From positions 1,386,501-1,450,500 of the forward strand of contig JAGTTD010000021.1 of the NCBI GenBank assembly GCA_018398585.1: a DNA stretch of 64,000 nucleotides, read 5' to 3'. The DNA is from Simmondsia chinensis (Eukaryota; Streptophyta; Magnoliopsida; Caryophyllales; Simmondsiaceae). Of the stretch, positions 10,801 through 21,112 are shown piece after piece (the first letter of the stretch is position 1; each line of letters begins with the position of its first letter). The notes under the pieces are model-generated. The model did not search any database. It saw only the letters and a program-made list of their open reading frames with translations, and was not told where the DNA came from. The translations under genes and the position numbers were made by a program.

Positions 10801-13676
10801 AAGAAAAAGGTAACGGACTCTGACAATAAAAAACTTATTTCTGATTTCAGTGATAGTGAAATCAAAGAGGCGGTCTTTGACATGAACCCCCACAAACCCC
10901 GGGTCCTGATGGGTTCTCGGCCCTTTTTTTCCAAACTTACTGGAATATTGTGGGCAGGGACATCTGTCATGCTATCAGAACTGCCTTACGGGGAAGATCC
11001 TTTCTGAGACAGCTTAATCACACCTTTCTTACACTGATCCCAAAAACTGACACACCACGTTATGTAAACCATTTTAGACCAATTAGCCTATGTAATGTTT
11101 TATATAAAGTCATCGCTAAAGTACTTGTTAAACGCATGAAACCTCTAATGCCCAACATTGTATCCTAGTGGCAAGCAGCCTTTGTACCTGGGAGAAACAT
11201 CCTAGATAACATCCTAGTTGCTTATGAAATCCTAACTGCAAGGAAAATCAGGATGGATAGCTACAAAGCTAGACATGGAAAAGACTTTTGATAAAATTGA
11301 ATGGCCCTTCCTCGAAAGGACCCTCCAGCAACTAGGGTTTCATGATCAATGGATTCAATGGATCATGATGTGCGTCACGACCACATCTTTTTCTGTTCTT
11401 GTGGATGATAAACCAATGGGGGGTTTCTCCCCTTCTAGAGGACTAAGACAAGGTGACCCCCTGTCCCACTTTTTGTTTATTTTATGTCTCGATGTTTTAG
11501 CAACTAACCTGCAGGCTCTTACGGGAATAAAGAAGTCAGGAATTGGGATAAAAATTAGCTGGAATGCATCACTGATCCCAGGCTTATTTTTCGTGGACGA
11601 CTGCCTGCTCTTCTGTGACGCCAAAGTGGAGACAGTTCAGACTTTAAACAGGATCTTGCATTTATTTGGTGAGGACTCAGGCCTTGCAATCAACAGATCC
11701 AAGTCGGCGGCGGTGTTCTCTGCTAACCTAGATAGGCAGCACAGACTAAGACTCTGTAACATATTGGAAATCCCAGGCAACTCATCCCTTGGTAGATACC
11801 TGGGGTGTAATTTCACAACAGGGAGATTCACGACTCATGTGGGAAATGAATTGATTCCGAAAATGGAAAGCAAAATAGCAAAATGGAGGGCAGGGAAGCT
11901 GTCTAAAGCAAGCAGGGTTACGCTGATTCAGTCCTCAATTGAATCCATGCCGAGCCATGTAATGCAATGCTTTAAACTCCCCAAAGAGGTTTGCAAACAG
12001 GGGGATTCAATTAGCCGTCGTTTTTTCTGGAACAAAGAAAACTCTAACAGAGTACATATGGCTGCCTGGATCAAGATCTGCAGACCTCAAGGGGCTGGTG
12101 GACTAGGGCTGCGTAAGTTGGAGGCGATTAATCAAGCCTTCCTGTGCAAACTTGGATGGCAAATACTAACAAACGAAGACAACTTATGGGTTCAGGTCAT
12201 AAAGGATCGTTATCTAGGTAATTCCTCTTTCTTTGACTACATTTGCAAAGGAGCGGATTCCCCAGCCTAGAAGGGAATAATGGCTGCTAGGAACCTCATA
12301 AGAAAGGGAATTAAATGGAAAGTGGGGAATGGTGCTAAGATCAACTTCTGGAAGGATTGGTGCGTAGGGAAGGGGCCTTTGGTGGAAAGCCTGATGACTG
12401 CTCCTAGTGATATCGATTCCTCAACTTTGGTAACTGACTACATTACCGAAGGGAAATGGAAAGCTCTTGAACAAATTGTCCCCCAATACATGGTCAACTC
12501 CATAATGGGAGTCCCAGTCCCCCTATCACCCAGGGAAGACCAATTCTGCTGGAGATTCACAAGTACGGAAAAATTCAGTGTCAAGTCAGCCACTTGGCTT
12601 GCCCATAATCTTGAGTGGGACGACAGAAACAATTGGGAATTCAAGTGGACTTGGAACTTGGATATCCAACCTAAGATAAAAATATTTTTGTGGCAAGCCC
12701 TAAATGGGTTCTTGGCAACTGGGGATCAGATGCAAAAACGAATTCAAGATTGGAATCCTAATTGTATCTGGTGTGCCCAAAACAGAGAGACAGTGTCCCA
12801 TATCCTTCTTAACTGCCCACGAGCCAAGGAGATATGGCACGACGCTAAGACTCAAAAGTGGATCACCAACCCCCCAACAAAAGCGGATATAGGGGAGGAA
12901 CTCCGAACTCGGAAAGGAAATGATGGAATTGGTAAGTTTATAATGCTTTGCTGGCAAATATGGAAGGATAGAAATGCTGCTGTTTTTAGAAAAGAGACAA
13001 CCCCGATTTCTCAAGTGATCATCCGGGCCAAGAGTATGTACTGGGAATGGGTATGCAGAAACACTTTAGAGGAGGATTCATCGAATAATTCTGGGAATTT
13101 GAAGAGCAAAAGAAGCAAGAACTTCTGGATTTCCTGGTCCCCCCCCAAGGATCGACTGGGTGAAAGTAAATTTCGATAGCGCCAAAAGAGGATCTCAAGC
13201 AGCCTCTGGTTTTGTAATTCGTAACTCTAACGGTGAGGTTATCAAAACAGGGAGCAGAAGACTAGGAAATGCGTCTGTCATTGTTGCTGAAGCAATTGCA
13301 GCTAGGGACGGTCTTAATACGGCTGCCACCCTAGGATACCCAAAGATCATCCTGGAAGGAGACAATAAAGTTGTCATAAACTCGTTAAATGGGTCTTTCG
13401 ACTATCCCAGTGAAATCCATTTCATTAAGGATGAGATTGTGACTCTCGGTAAAAGGCTGACTCAAATTCACTACTCTCATGTTTACCGCGAGGCCAATCA
13501 ATCCGCCGATTTCATGGCATGCGAGGGCTTAGGAAGCATCAAATTCAATTGTGAAGTTCGTGATCCTTCCACCGCCCTGCTGCGCATTTCCAATGCTGAG
13601 GCTTCCGGCCGCGTCGTTTACGTGGGGGCGGTTTCCTCTTATTTGTCTTTACCATTGTTAAAAAAAAAAAAAAAAT
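7859..13676 (+). mobile_element. L1-type LINE retrotransposon, 5'-truncated and decayed
   Basis: Order is ORF1 (DUF4283-like RNA-binding region plus CCHC zinc knuckle), then ORF2 (APE-type endonuclease, reverse transcriptase, zf-RVT region, plant-type RNase H), then a poly(A) run at 13660-13675. The 8-mer AACATCAA occurs just before the 5' boundary (7851-7858) and just after the poly(A) (13679-13686), a candidate target-site duplication. ORF1 reads from an upstream stop with no ATG, which fits 5' truncation. ORF1 has at least one shift and two stops, ORF2 at least four stops and three shifts, so it cannot move by itself. Confidence 0.93.
7880..9256 (+). pseudogene. LINE ORF1 (gag-like, CCHC knuckle), degenerate
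   Basis: ORF1 of plant L1 elements binds the element RNA. From ~7880 to ~8143 frame 3 reads RDYHSIEEMRALWLLGEVWG, then a one-base shift near 8141-8146 moves to frame 2 (SDWDKVRGRVDYVELGNGW). A TAG at 8243-8245 interrupts just before GGRPWFVRSLNF, and a TAA at 8834-8836 interrupts after the basic stretch; both are followed by in-frame coding sequence. The knuckle at about 8587-8628 is C-x2-C-x4-H-x4-C (CALCGIENHGIENCP). The C-terminus is acidic (EEDPEEDLEPSEEE) and ends at 9256. No start codon is visible at the truncated 5' end. Confidence 0.85.
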
Positions 13677-13694
13677 ACAACATCAAAATGGGAT
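9535..13694 (+). pseudogene. LINE ORF2 (endonuclease - reverse transcriptase - RNase H), degenerate
   Basis: The likely start is ATG 9535 (MKILCWNIRGVARLPAQQ), the usual start of the APE-like endonuclease; CVIGDFNE and LDRALNN follow, and the late SDH motif reads SNH here. Stops occur at 10447-10449, 10582-10584, 11166-11168 and 12268-12270 (the last at a place where the family has Trp). Frame changes lie near 10905 (in HK[A]PGPDGFSALFF), near 11265 (before LDMEKTFDKIEW) and at the C-run 13140-13147. The reverse transcriptase carries FVDD at the catalytic YADD position (~11590). The zf-RVT region (FLWQALNGFLAT, CPRAKEIW) precedes a plant RNase H domain (VNFDSAKRGSQAASGFVIRN, IILEGDN) at 13155-13560. 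The last frame runs on into the poly(A). Confidence 0.9.
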
Positions 13695-14340
13695 GAAAAA
13701 TATAGGATATGAATTTCATTGAACCAATAACTAACAATTTAATGCAAACAACAACATTGGAAAATAAATTAAATGGATAAAGGGTTTAGAGAAAAACGTA
13801 TCATTGTTAGGTTGAGGCATGCAAAAGGTGCTCTCCTTAGAAAGGAAACATCCATCCTGCACGAGTCTGATCTTTCAATTAAGTGCGCTCATTTCCCAAG
13901 ATTCAACAACTTGTCGGACCTCAATTTGTACAGCAATAAAAGATACCCGAACTTCGATTACCATATCTCACATTTTTAGAAGAAAGTGGGAGACAAAAGT
14001 ATTGAAAAGAGACAAAGTATTTTGTCATCTTCACTGTTTTTCATCCTCACTGATCAGTCTTCTTTTATACACAAAATAAGTTTTATTTATTCCATAAAAA
14101 TAGGCCACAGTTTATATTTTCAGTTATATTTGATCATGGAGTAACATATCCGGGAGTTTGTTAATATTCTTTCTAGAAGATAAGCTCAATCAATGCTATT
14201 TCCATTTGCAACAAATTAAATATGTCAAGTCACAATATTTTTGTCACAAAAATATTCACTTAAACAGTTTTTTCCTCAAAATGATAAATGAATATAAATA
14301 ATTATTAAATCCATATAAACTAAAAATATATTTTTTCCAA
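13690..14340. other. AT-rich spacer, no gene seen
   Basis: Only short frames without family resemblance. Nothing else was recognised. Confidence 0.5.
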
Positions 14341-14344
14341 CAGT

Positions 14345-15260
14345 TACTGTGGTGGTTATTAGAGGTCGTGCGGAAATACTTGGTTGACGGTTGGTATAGT
14401 TCTGATTTTGCCCCATCTCCTATTGCAGCAAAGTTTCCTGTGATCTGAGCTACCTATCGTTTTGTTGCTTGTCAAGGATCCAATAATGTCATTATTGAGT
14501 CTGATTGCTCAAGAACTAGCGTAAGAAATGAGGCGGGTAAAACCTGTTATTCATGGGTATCCGCCTAGTTTGGGGTGGGTACGAATACAATTGAGGCGAG
14601 TTGCTAGTGCGGGTTGGGTATCAATTACAATACCCATCACGGATTGGGGCGAGTACAAGTATGATGTTGTACCCGCTTCGCTTAATACCCACCATACCTA
14701 CCCCCAATTTGTATTTTATTTATTTAAAAATAAGAAAAATATATATTTGATTTAATTACTCAATTTTGTAGCAAATGTTAGAGCAAATTATAATTAGATT
14801 TTAAAATATGTTAAATAGTTGATGTAGCTAGGTATGGATAGTTGTTTGATGCCCACATTAGGGCAAGTAATAGATACCCGTTGGATATCCGCGGGTGATG
14901 GGGTTGGTATGGGAATGAGTTTGTACCTACCGGGGCAGATATGGATACCCACTTCATACCCTTAGTGAGTAATTTAGGGGGGTATGGGTATGGATTTGGG
15001 TGACAGATATAGGTATGGAGGGGGCACTCCGCAATACCCTCTGACCCCATTGCCATCCCTAGTTGGACTTGTGCGGTCATTGCAAGGCCTTGAAAGTCCT
15101 CCATGGGAGATCAATGCTATTATTTTTGATATTATATCTTCGAGTTTTCATTTTTTTTTCTTTTTGTTTCAGTTGGATTTGTAGGGATTGTAATGGTGTG
15201 GCTCGTGAAGTAGCCAAGTTACATCGGGTGGGTTCTTATAGTCACAACTGGGTATCTTGC
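14345..15260 (+). pseudogene. RNase H-like (RVT_3 type) relic split by an insertion
   Basis: The left part reads VVIRGRAEILVDGWYSSDFA, PSPIAAKF, a stop, then NNVIIESDCSRTSV, which matches the plant RNase H core (..AEALA.., ..NVIIESDC..). The right part, after ~15063, resumes with LVRSLQGLESPPWEINAIIF and later WICRDCNGVAREVAKLHRVG, the family's C-terminal part. About 540 bp of unrelated GGGTA-rich sequence lies between. Stops and shifts show it is dead. It is probably a fragment of another LINE or a related transposon. Confidence 0.7.
14525..15063. repeat. Dispersed GGGTACCC-rich element inserted in the RNase H relic
   Basis: Starts GAGGCGGGTAAAACC, ends ATTGCCATCCCTA, and is full of GGGTAT/ATACCC blocks on both arms around an AT-rich centre. 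Related copies lie at 18085-18340, 51186-51350, 60945-61470 and 62985-63200. The superfamily was not recognised. Confidence 0.6.
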
Positions 15261-15455
15261 CCCTTGTCCTTTATTTTGTCTGCTATGGCTTCTTATCGTA
15301 ATGAAAAGTTTGCCTTTGGGCACTCTCGTACAAAAAATTTGATAAGTTGGGTCAATTAAGCTTTTAATATATAAGTTTTGTTTTTTAATTTTATAGTTCA
15401 CTGGACTTTCACATAAGTTGACTTTATAAATGTTGATATGTTTTACTTTCTAAAG

Positions 15456-15617
15456 TTGGGGGTCATATGAACACAACCTTCCTTCAGGGTAGCACCCTGT
15501 AAGGGTAAGGCTTGGTACATTTCAACCGGGGCGCCCCCCCCCCCCCCCCCCCCCCTCCCCCTCCCAACCCTGCTTCGTCGGGAGCCTCTTAGGCACTGGG
15601 TTGTTGTTGTTGTTATA
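15456..15617 (+). mobile_element. SINE, (TTG)n-tailed family, head-less copy
   Basis: Shows the family landmarks in order: GTTGGGGGTC, AGGGTAGCACCCTG, GGTAAGGC..GTACAT, a C-run, ACCCTGC, GGGAGCC, GCACTGGG and (TTG)n. A C-run of about 20 lies inside at ~15534-15555. Confidence 0.85.
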
Positions 15618-16257
15618 GTTTTATAGCTCACTAATCAGGTCGAAATGATTAGTTAAACATTAGTGTCTTCTTTTTGGTACGTGACATTACATTTTTAGTA
15701 AAAACTTTTGAAAATACCCAAAATACGTACCTCATCCATCCACCCTCTCTAAGTACCTTCTTCGGTCTCCTCCACCCCTTCCTCATCTAATTAGGGCTGC
15801 CCAGGTTGGCGTTAGTGCTAGTCTTGGTTCCATCCTACCCATACCAGCCCCTCTCTCATGTGTGCAGCCTCTCTATCGCTAGTCATAAGCGCTTAGTGAG
15901 GGTGTGCGGTGGGTTGACGATAGGGGCGAGTTAGATCAAAAATTTTTTTCTAAAATTATTTTTATGTCGGGATTGACATTTTTATCCTCCATATAATTTT
16001 TCTACTTAATCATGCTTTAGTATTCCAAATCTGTCCGTAAGCCGCCATAAAATGTGGTGGCTAGTTGTAATCGTGGAGGGGCTTGAAGTAATCAAAAAAT
16101 TATTTCATCATTAATCGTTGATCAAAAACGACCATCTCACTAAATCTCGAGATAATAAAGTATAATAATCCCTTTTTTATGTATTTTCTATTACTTTTGG
16201 ATACCATATTACAAAGAAAATAATGAACATATGACATAAGATACCTAAGAAAAATAT
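15618..16257. other. Intergenic spacer, no gene seen
   Basis: AT-rich with scattered stops. Nothing recognised. Confidence 0.5.
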
Positions 16258-16260
16258 TTA

Positions 16261-17348
16261 GGCTCCGTTTGTTTTAGGGGAAAACCACATTCTAGGAAGT
16301 GGTTTTCTCCTTTTCCTTTGTTTGGAGCATCATTAGCTCAAGGAAAAGGTTTTCCGACAGAAAACCTTTTCTCTCAAACGAGGGAAAATTACTTCCCTTT
16401 CAAAATCGGGGAAGTCGTAATTCTAAGTGGCTCAAAAACCTTCGTGGCTATCATCATGCAAATCGAGTTCGAATCAAAATAAATCAGACTGCACTGTAGA
16501 CATTTAACGTCAACATCAGACAAGAATTAGACTAAATAATTAAAAGTAACTTGGATATTACTTTATTATTGTTGCAACAGAACAACTTTAATCGAGTTGA
16601 ATTGTTATATAATATTATAGAAGGAAATTATCAAGGTAATATTTTAGCATTTAGTACATAAGTATTGTAATATTTCAGTAATATACAATAATATACCCTG
16701 AAGTTTAAAATTTTTTTCATGAATTAGGTATCTTTTTGCCAAAGTTTAGTATATTTTAAATGAAAACAACAATTTATATGTATCCTATATCATAATGCAA
16801 TAATTTCTTTGTCCAAAAATGTTAACATGACACATTTTTTGATAATATATAAGTAATTTTTTTTAAAATATGGACAACCTTTTGATAATATGATATTTAT
16901 ACTACATTAGTTTTTAGCAAAAATTAGCCGAATTTTAATGAAAATTTACCTGATTTTAACACAGTATATACACAAGTGATAAAATTTCTTATCTCTTGAC
17001 ACCTCATTGTATATAATAAAATGACAGAGTATTTAGATGATAAATGCTTAAATTTTAGAATAACTAAGAAATAATTTTTCTAATTTATACAGCTTTGATA
17101 GTCAACTTTTGATTTTGTTACTACATATATGTTTGCATTATTACTTATGTTGTCCTATAAAAAGATATAAAATGATTGGTGAAAAATATTTTTTTAAAAC
17201 ATGCATAAAGACATCACAATGGGGAATTAAGTTTTCCTTTGAAACAAACAACGGAAAACCCCACTCAGAATTTATATTTTCTTGGAAAACCCTTTCCAAA
17301 GAAAAATCAATTCCTAGATTCTACTTTTCCGTCAAAACAAACGGAGCC
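16261..17348. mobile_element. PIF/Harbinger-type element with TTA target duplication
   Basis: Left end GGCTCCGTTTGTTTT (16261) and right end AAAACAAACGGAGCC (to 17348) are perfect inverted repeats. TTA sits immediately outside both ends (16258-16260, 17349-17351), as in this superfamily. Second-tier pairs (GGAAAACC near both ends) extend the terminal similarity. There is no transposase frame inside the 1088 bp, so it is non-autonomous. Confidence 0.85.
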
Positions 17349-17486
17349 TTAAAGTATCCAAAAAGTATTCTAAATGTAAAACATTTTGAAAATATGAGTC
17401 TAACATAACTTTACAAATTTTAGTTTAAAAATAATTGCTTCGCCTTACTCCACTTGATACGTCTGGCAGTTGTTTTATAGCTTATT

Positions 17487-17606
17487 GCTGCTTCATGCTT
17501 CTTGCCCCGTGCTCTTTTTATGGCATATTGCTGCTTCATATTCCATGCTTCATGCATCATACTCCATGATTCATGCTTTATGCTATATGCTTTATGCTTG
17601 TATGCT
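17487..17606 (+). repeat. Degenerate ATGCTTC-type minisatellite
   Basis: Blocks such as TGCTTCATGCTTC, CATGCTTCATGCATC and TATGCTTTATGCTTG recur with a 7-8 bp period. Confidence 0.7.
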
Positions 17607-17611
17607 TCTTA

Positions 17612-17790
17612 GATTGGGGATCATCCGATACAATCTCTCTTTAAAGGTAGCACTTTGGAGGGGTAAGGCTGCTTACATCTTCAACCCCCCCCCCCCCCCC
17701 CCCCCCCCCCCCTCTCCCCAAAAAAAAGAAAAAAAACCCTGCATATACGGGAGCCCTTGAGTCATTGGATCGGTTGTTATAATTGTTGAT
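17612..17790 (+). mobile_element. SINE, (TTG)n-tailed family, with long C-run
   Basis: Contains GATTGGGGATC, GGGGTAAGGCTGC, ACATC, about 28 C residues (17683-17712), ACCCTGC, CGGGAGCCC and a decayed TTG tail. Confidence 0.8.
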
Positions 17791-18084
17791 GTTGCTTTGC
17801 CTTATGAGTTTTATAATCATGCTTTTTTTTTATAGCATATATATAATGCTAAACTTTGATTATTTATTGTAAGAGTCTGGAATTTAATCAATAACATAAA
17901 TCTTAAATGAATATCTATAACGTAATATAAATTTTAGGATATCTAACTGACTTATAAGAAAGTGTCAAAATCTAGGTTTCGTGTAAGAAGTCCAACAATC
18001 TAATAATCTTAGCTACACTCCATCCAAAATTATTTTCATCATTTTAGTGGTCATACGTTTATTTATCGTCAGCAAATATAGGGA

Positions 18085-18340
18085 ATAACAATGGGACGAG
18101 CTGGATATAAGAGTGTCGCCTCTTTAGTATACTCATCATCCAAATTCACTTGTCAATTGCTCATGGCGGGTATGAAACTGATGCCTATAACAGTCTCGAC
18201 AAGTAAAAGACCATACTTGTCTTGGTCTATATATCCGTGGGTATCCAACAGATCCTTATTACACCTTGTACTCATCCCAATATATCCGTGGTCTATTATA
18301 TTTCTAATCTAATTATTTTGCCCATATCGGATGAATAAAT
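18085..18340. repeat. Fragment of the GGGTACCC-rich dispersed element
   Basis: AACAATGGGACGAGCTGG and later CCGTGGGTATCC and ATCCGTGG match the element at 14525-15063. Confidence 0.4.
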
Positions 18341-18689
18341 TAAGTACTGTTGTAAAACTATAGAGATATTATACTCTATAGAAAGTTAATAAAAAGACAA
18401 ACACAAATATAATTAACGAAAAATAATAAGTATTTTATATCAGAACGATACTATTTTATTTAATTTCTTTTTCTCTTTTCTCTCGTTTCTTTCTTTTCTT
18501 TTCCTCATTCTTTTCTTTTCTTTTCTTTTTCGTTTTTCTTCTTGTTCTGATTGTTGCTGTTGCTGTATAGGGTGTATGTATACATACAAAAAGGAGTTTT
18601 TTTTAGCTTTTTGACACTTTTTTTTAAAAAAAAAAATTTAGCTTTTTGACATACTTTTAAAAATATTTAGCAATTTGGCATCTTTTACT

Positions 18690-18815
18690 GTAGCAAAGTA
18701 GTTGCATGACGTACGGAATGTCGTTGAACCACGTCGTGGACGGTGCACGACGTACAGGATGTCATGCAACAAAGGCACTATTGCATGACGTCCCGTACGT
18801 CGTGCAACAGTACCC
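18690..18815. repeat. Nested imperfect palindromes of GCATGACGTAC type
   Basis: Four related blocks alternate in orientation: GTTGCATGACGTACGG, CACGTCGTGG, GCACGACGTACAGG..GTCATGCAAC and TTGCATGACGT..ACGTCGTGCAA. The last has 11-bp arms (one mismatch) around 5-6 bases. Flanks carry two TTTAGCTTTTTGACA copies. It could be the end of a Mutator-like element; the family was not identified. Confidence 0.6.
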
Positions 18816-18969
18816 CAAATTTTATTTTTTTTTTTAAGTTTTACATTTTTAAAATTTAAAAAAAATTTAATAAAATCTCTTTTTAATTTAAATTATCTTA
18901 ATTTTTAATTTTATAATTTGAATCACTAAATGCATATGCATTTTAAATTAAAAGGTATATGTTTGAACT

Positions 18970-19640
18970 ATTAATAAGGAAGATATAAATGAGGGACACA
19001 TTTAAATGAGGAGATGGTGATATGTATATTATTATTTAAACTATTTCATACAGGAACTATAGTATTATAATACTATTAATAAGGAAGATATAAATGAGGA
19101 ACACATTTAAATAAAGAGATGTTAATGTTTTCAACAAAAAATCACAAGTTTACGCATTTCTACATTATTATTTGAACTATTTTATTAGATACATGTAACT
19201 CAAAAACTGGGCGATGACCAAATAAGTAGGAGACGCCACTAACTGATATGTCCTCATGATGGGCTTTATGTAAAATTATTGTTGAATGTCAGACTAACTA
19301 TGCGAGATCTTGTTGCTATTGTTTGCTAAAGTCAGATCATTACTCTGATAATAATAATAAAAGCATTTCTATTTAACGACAGAAAAGACGAGGGCTAATT
19401 TAAATAAACTTAGCACTAATGGGAAAAAAAAATTGAGAAATTAATTTGAATAAACTTATAAACGTTGTCTTTGCCATACAAATTTTGAGATGAATGTTGT
19501 GATTATAGGTGGTGATGAAATATATTTTTTAAAAATTTATATATATTAGTTTTTGAGTTACACATATATAATAAAATAGTTCAAATAATATTAATGTACG
19601 AATGCGTAAACTCGTAATTTTTTATAATCATCCCAATATG
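18970..19640. repeat. Direct repeat pair plus ~80-bp inverted repeat
   Basis: A segment starting TAATAAGGAAGATATAAATG occurs at ~18972 and again at ~19073 (about 45 bp alike). The segment 19127-19207 (AAAAATCACAAGTTTACGC ... TGTAACTCAAAAACT) returns in inverse orientation at 19541-19630. The family is unknown. Confidence 0.7.
19206..19268 (-). mobile_element. 5' fragment of the tRNA-derived SINE seen whole at 36213-36396
   Basis: GGGCGATGACC..AAGTAGGAGACGCCA and CCTCATGATGGGC match the complete minus-strand copy at 36213-36396. Confidence 0.7.
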
Positions 19641-19917
19641 ATTACAAACGATTATATATATGCATCCGTAAATAATAATTTAATGCCCATATTGTATGAA
19701 TAAATTAAGGACATTAATTTTGTTATGTATATCATTTTTCAATTCTAATTAAATACAACTTATTTAACTTGAGATACCGAAAACAAATTAAACTTATTGA
19801 AAACATGTTTGATTCAATCTGAACTTAAATTCTACCCAATTACTCATATAAATTAAACTTATCATCGTAAATTCAATTCGACACCAACAAATTCAACCCA
19901 ATCTCGCTATTTTTATG

Positions 19918-20797
19918 TTGGGGTGTCTTTGAGTCGAGCTGAGCCCGAGTCTGTCAAGCTCGCTCGACTCGTTTGCATTAAACACCACTCGGAAAGTTCA
20001 CACTTGAGCTCGGCTCATCAAACGCTCAGGATTGGCTCGGCTTGATCTAAGCTCGGTGAGTTTTGAATTAACCTTGCCATATTTTGACTTATTTAAGCTC
20101 AATTGAGGCTCGTTTAAATTCGGGCTTGGCTCATTTAGGCTTATTGTGTATCTTTAATTAAATATATCTTATTAAGAAAGTCTCGTTTGGCTGTTTTAGG
20201 CTCGTGAATTTACGAGCTCGAGCTTCGCTAGGTTAGGGCTCCACTCAATAAACTAAATGACCCAGCTCGTCTTTGCTGGGGCTCAAAGCGAGCCAAGCCT
20301 TTTGAGCTTTACGACCAACCAGTTCGCAAGCTCGCCAAGAGTGTAAATGAGCAGAGCGGGTTCACGAGCCCTGGCGAAGCAACTCGTAATAAAGCTCAAA
20401 AAGCTCGGCTCGCTTTGAGATCAAGCCAAACCGAGCCAACTCGTTTAGTTTATCAAGCTGAGGCCAAGCCTAGTGAAGCTCGAGCTTGTAGGTTCGCGAG
20501 CCTAAGCGAGCTTTTTTTAGTATAATATATTTGCTTAAATATTGCTCAATGAAGCCATATTGGAGTGAGTCCAAGCTTAAACGAGTACAAACAAGCCTAT
20601 ATTAAGTTTAAATGAGCTGAAATATTGCAAACCTAATTTGAAGCTCACCGAGCTGAGCCCAAACTTTTGACGAGTAGAGCTCGCGCCTAAACTTTAAAAG
20701 TTCGGCAAGCTTCAAGCCTTACCTCTCCTCGAGCCTGGCAAGCTTGGGCCCGGCTCGACTCAAATCCACCCATGGAGCCCACTCATTTACACCCTAA
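19918..20797. mobile_element. hAT-type non-autonomous element rich in GAGCTCGGCTCG
   Basis: The 880-bp element is flanked by a perfect 8-bp duplication TTTTTATG (19910-19917, 20798-20805). Ends are TTGGGGTGTC and ACACCCTAA, near-inverted (YTRGGGTGT), as in hAT. The interior is a long foldback of AGCTCG/CGAGCT words with no coding frame. Confidence 0.85.
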
Positions 20798-20929
20798 TTT
20801 TTATGTAACGTGTATCACATTTCTATCCGACCCGGACAAGCACCCCAAGATCAAGTAATATCCAAGGAAAATGGGTCGGGTCAGAAAAATCAAAAATCAA
20901 AGCAACCACATGTTGGGCTTCGACACCAT

Positions 20930-21112
20930 AGATTTTTCCCCCTTTATCCTTCTTCCTCTTCCCAATTCTCTTACAGTTTTGAGTCCCCATTTCATTGTTG
21001 TCTCTCTCTCTCTCCAAATCTTGTAAAGATACAATCTTTGGTGTGAAAAGGGTCAAAATTACACCATCTGATGCAGATTGGGTTTCTGGGGTTTTGACTG
21101 AATGACCTCCCC
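20930..21112 (+). promoter_or_regulatory. Probable 5' leader of the NUMOD3 gene, with two short uORFs
   Basis: CT-rich leader-like sequence (TCTCTCTCTCTCTCC at 21000-21014). An 8-codon uORF runs 21071-21097, and a second, 21102-21125, overlaps the proposed start codon at 21113 in another frame and ends exactly at the proposed exon end. The transcription start is not visible. Confidence 0.4.

Noticed and set aside
9501..12644. Several minus-strand frames within the LINE
   Set aside because: Shadows of ORF2; no family resemblance.
17470..17760. Frame ending in a proline run
   Set aside because: The prolines are the C-run of a SINE; the start is a minisatellite.
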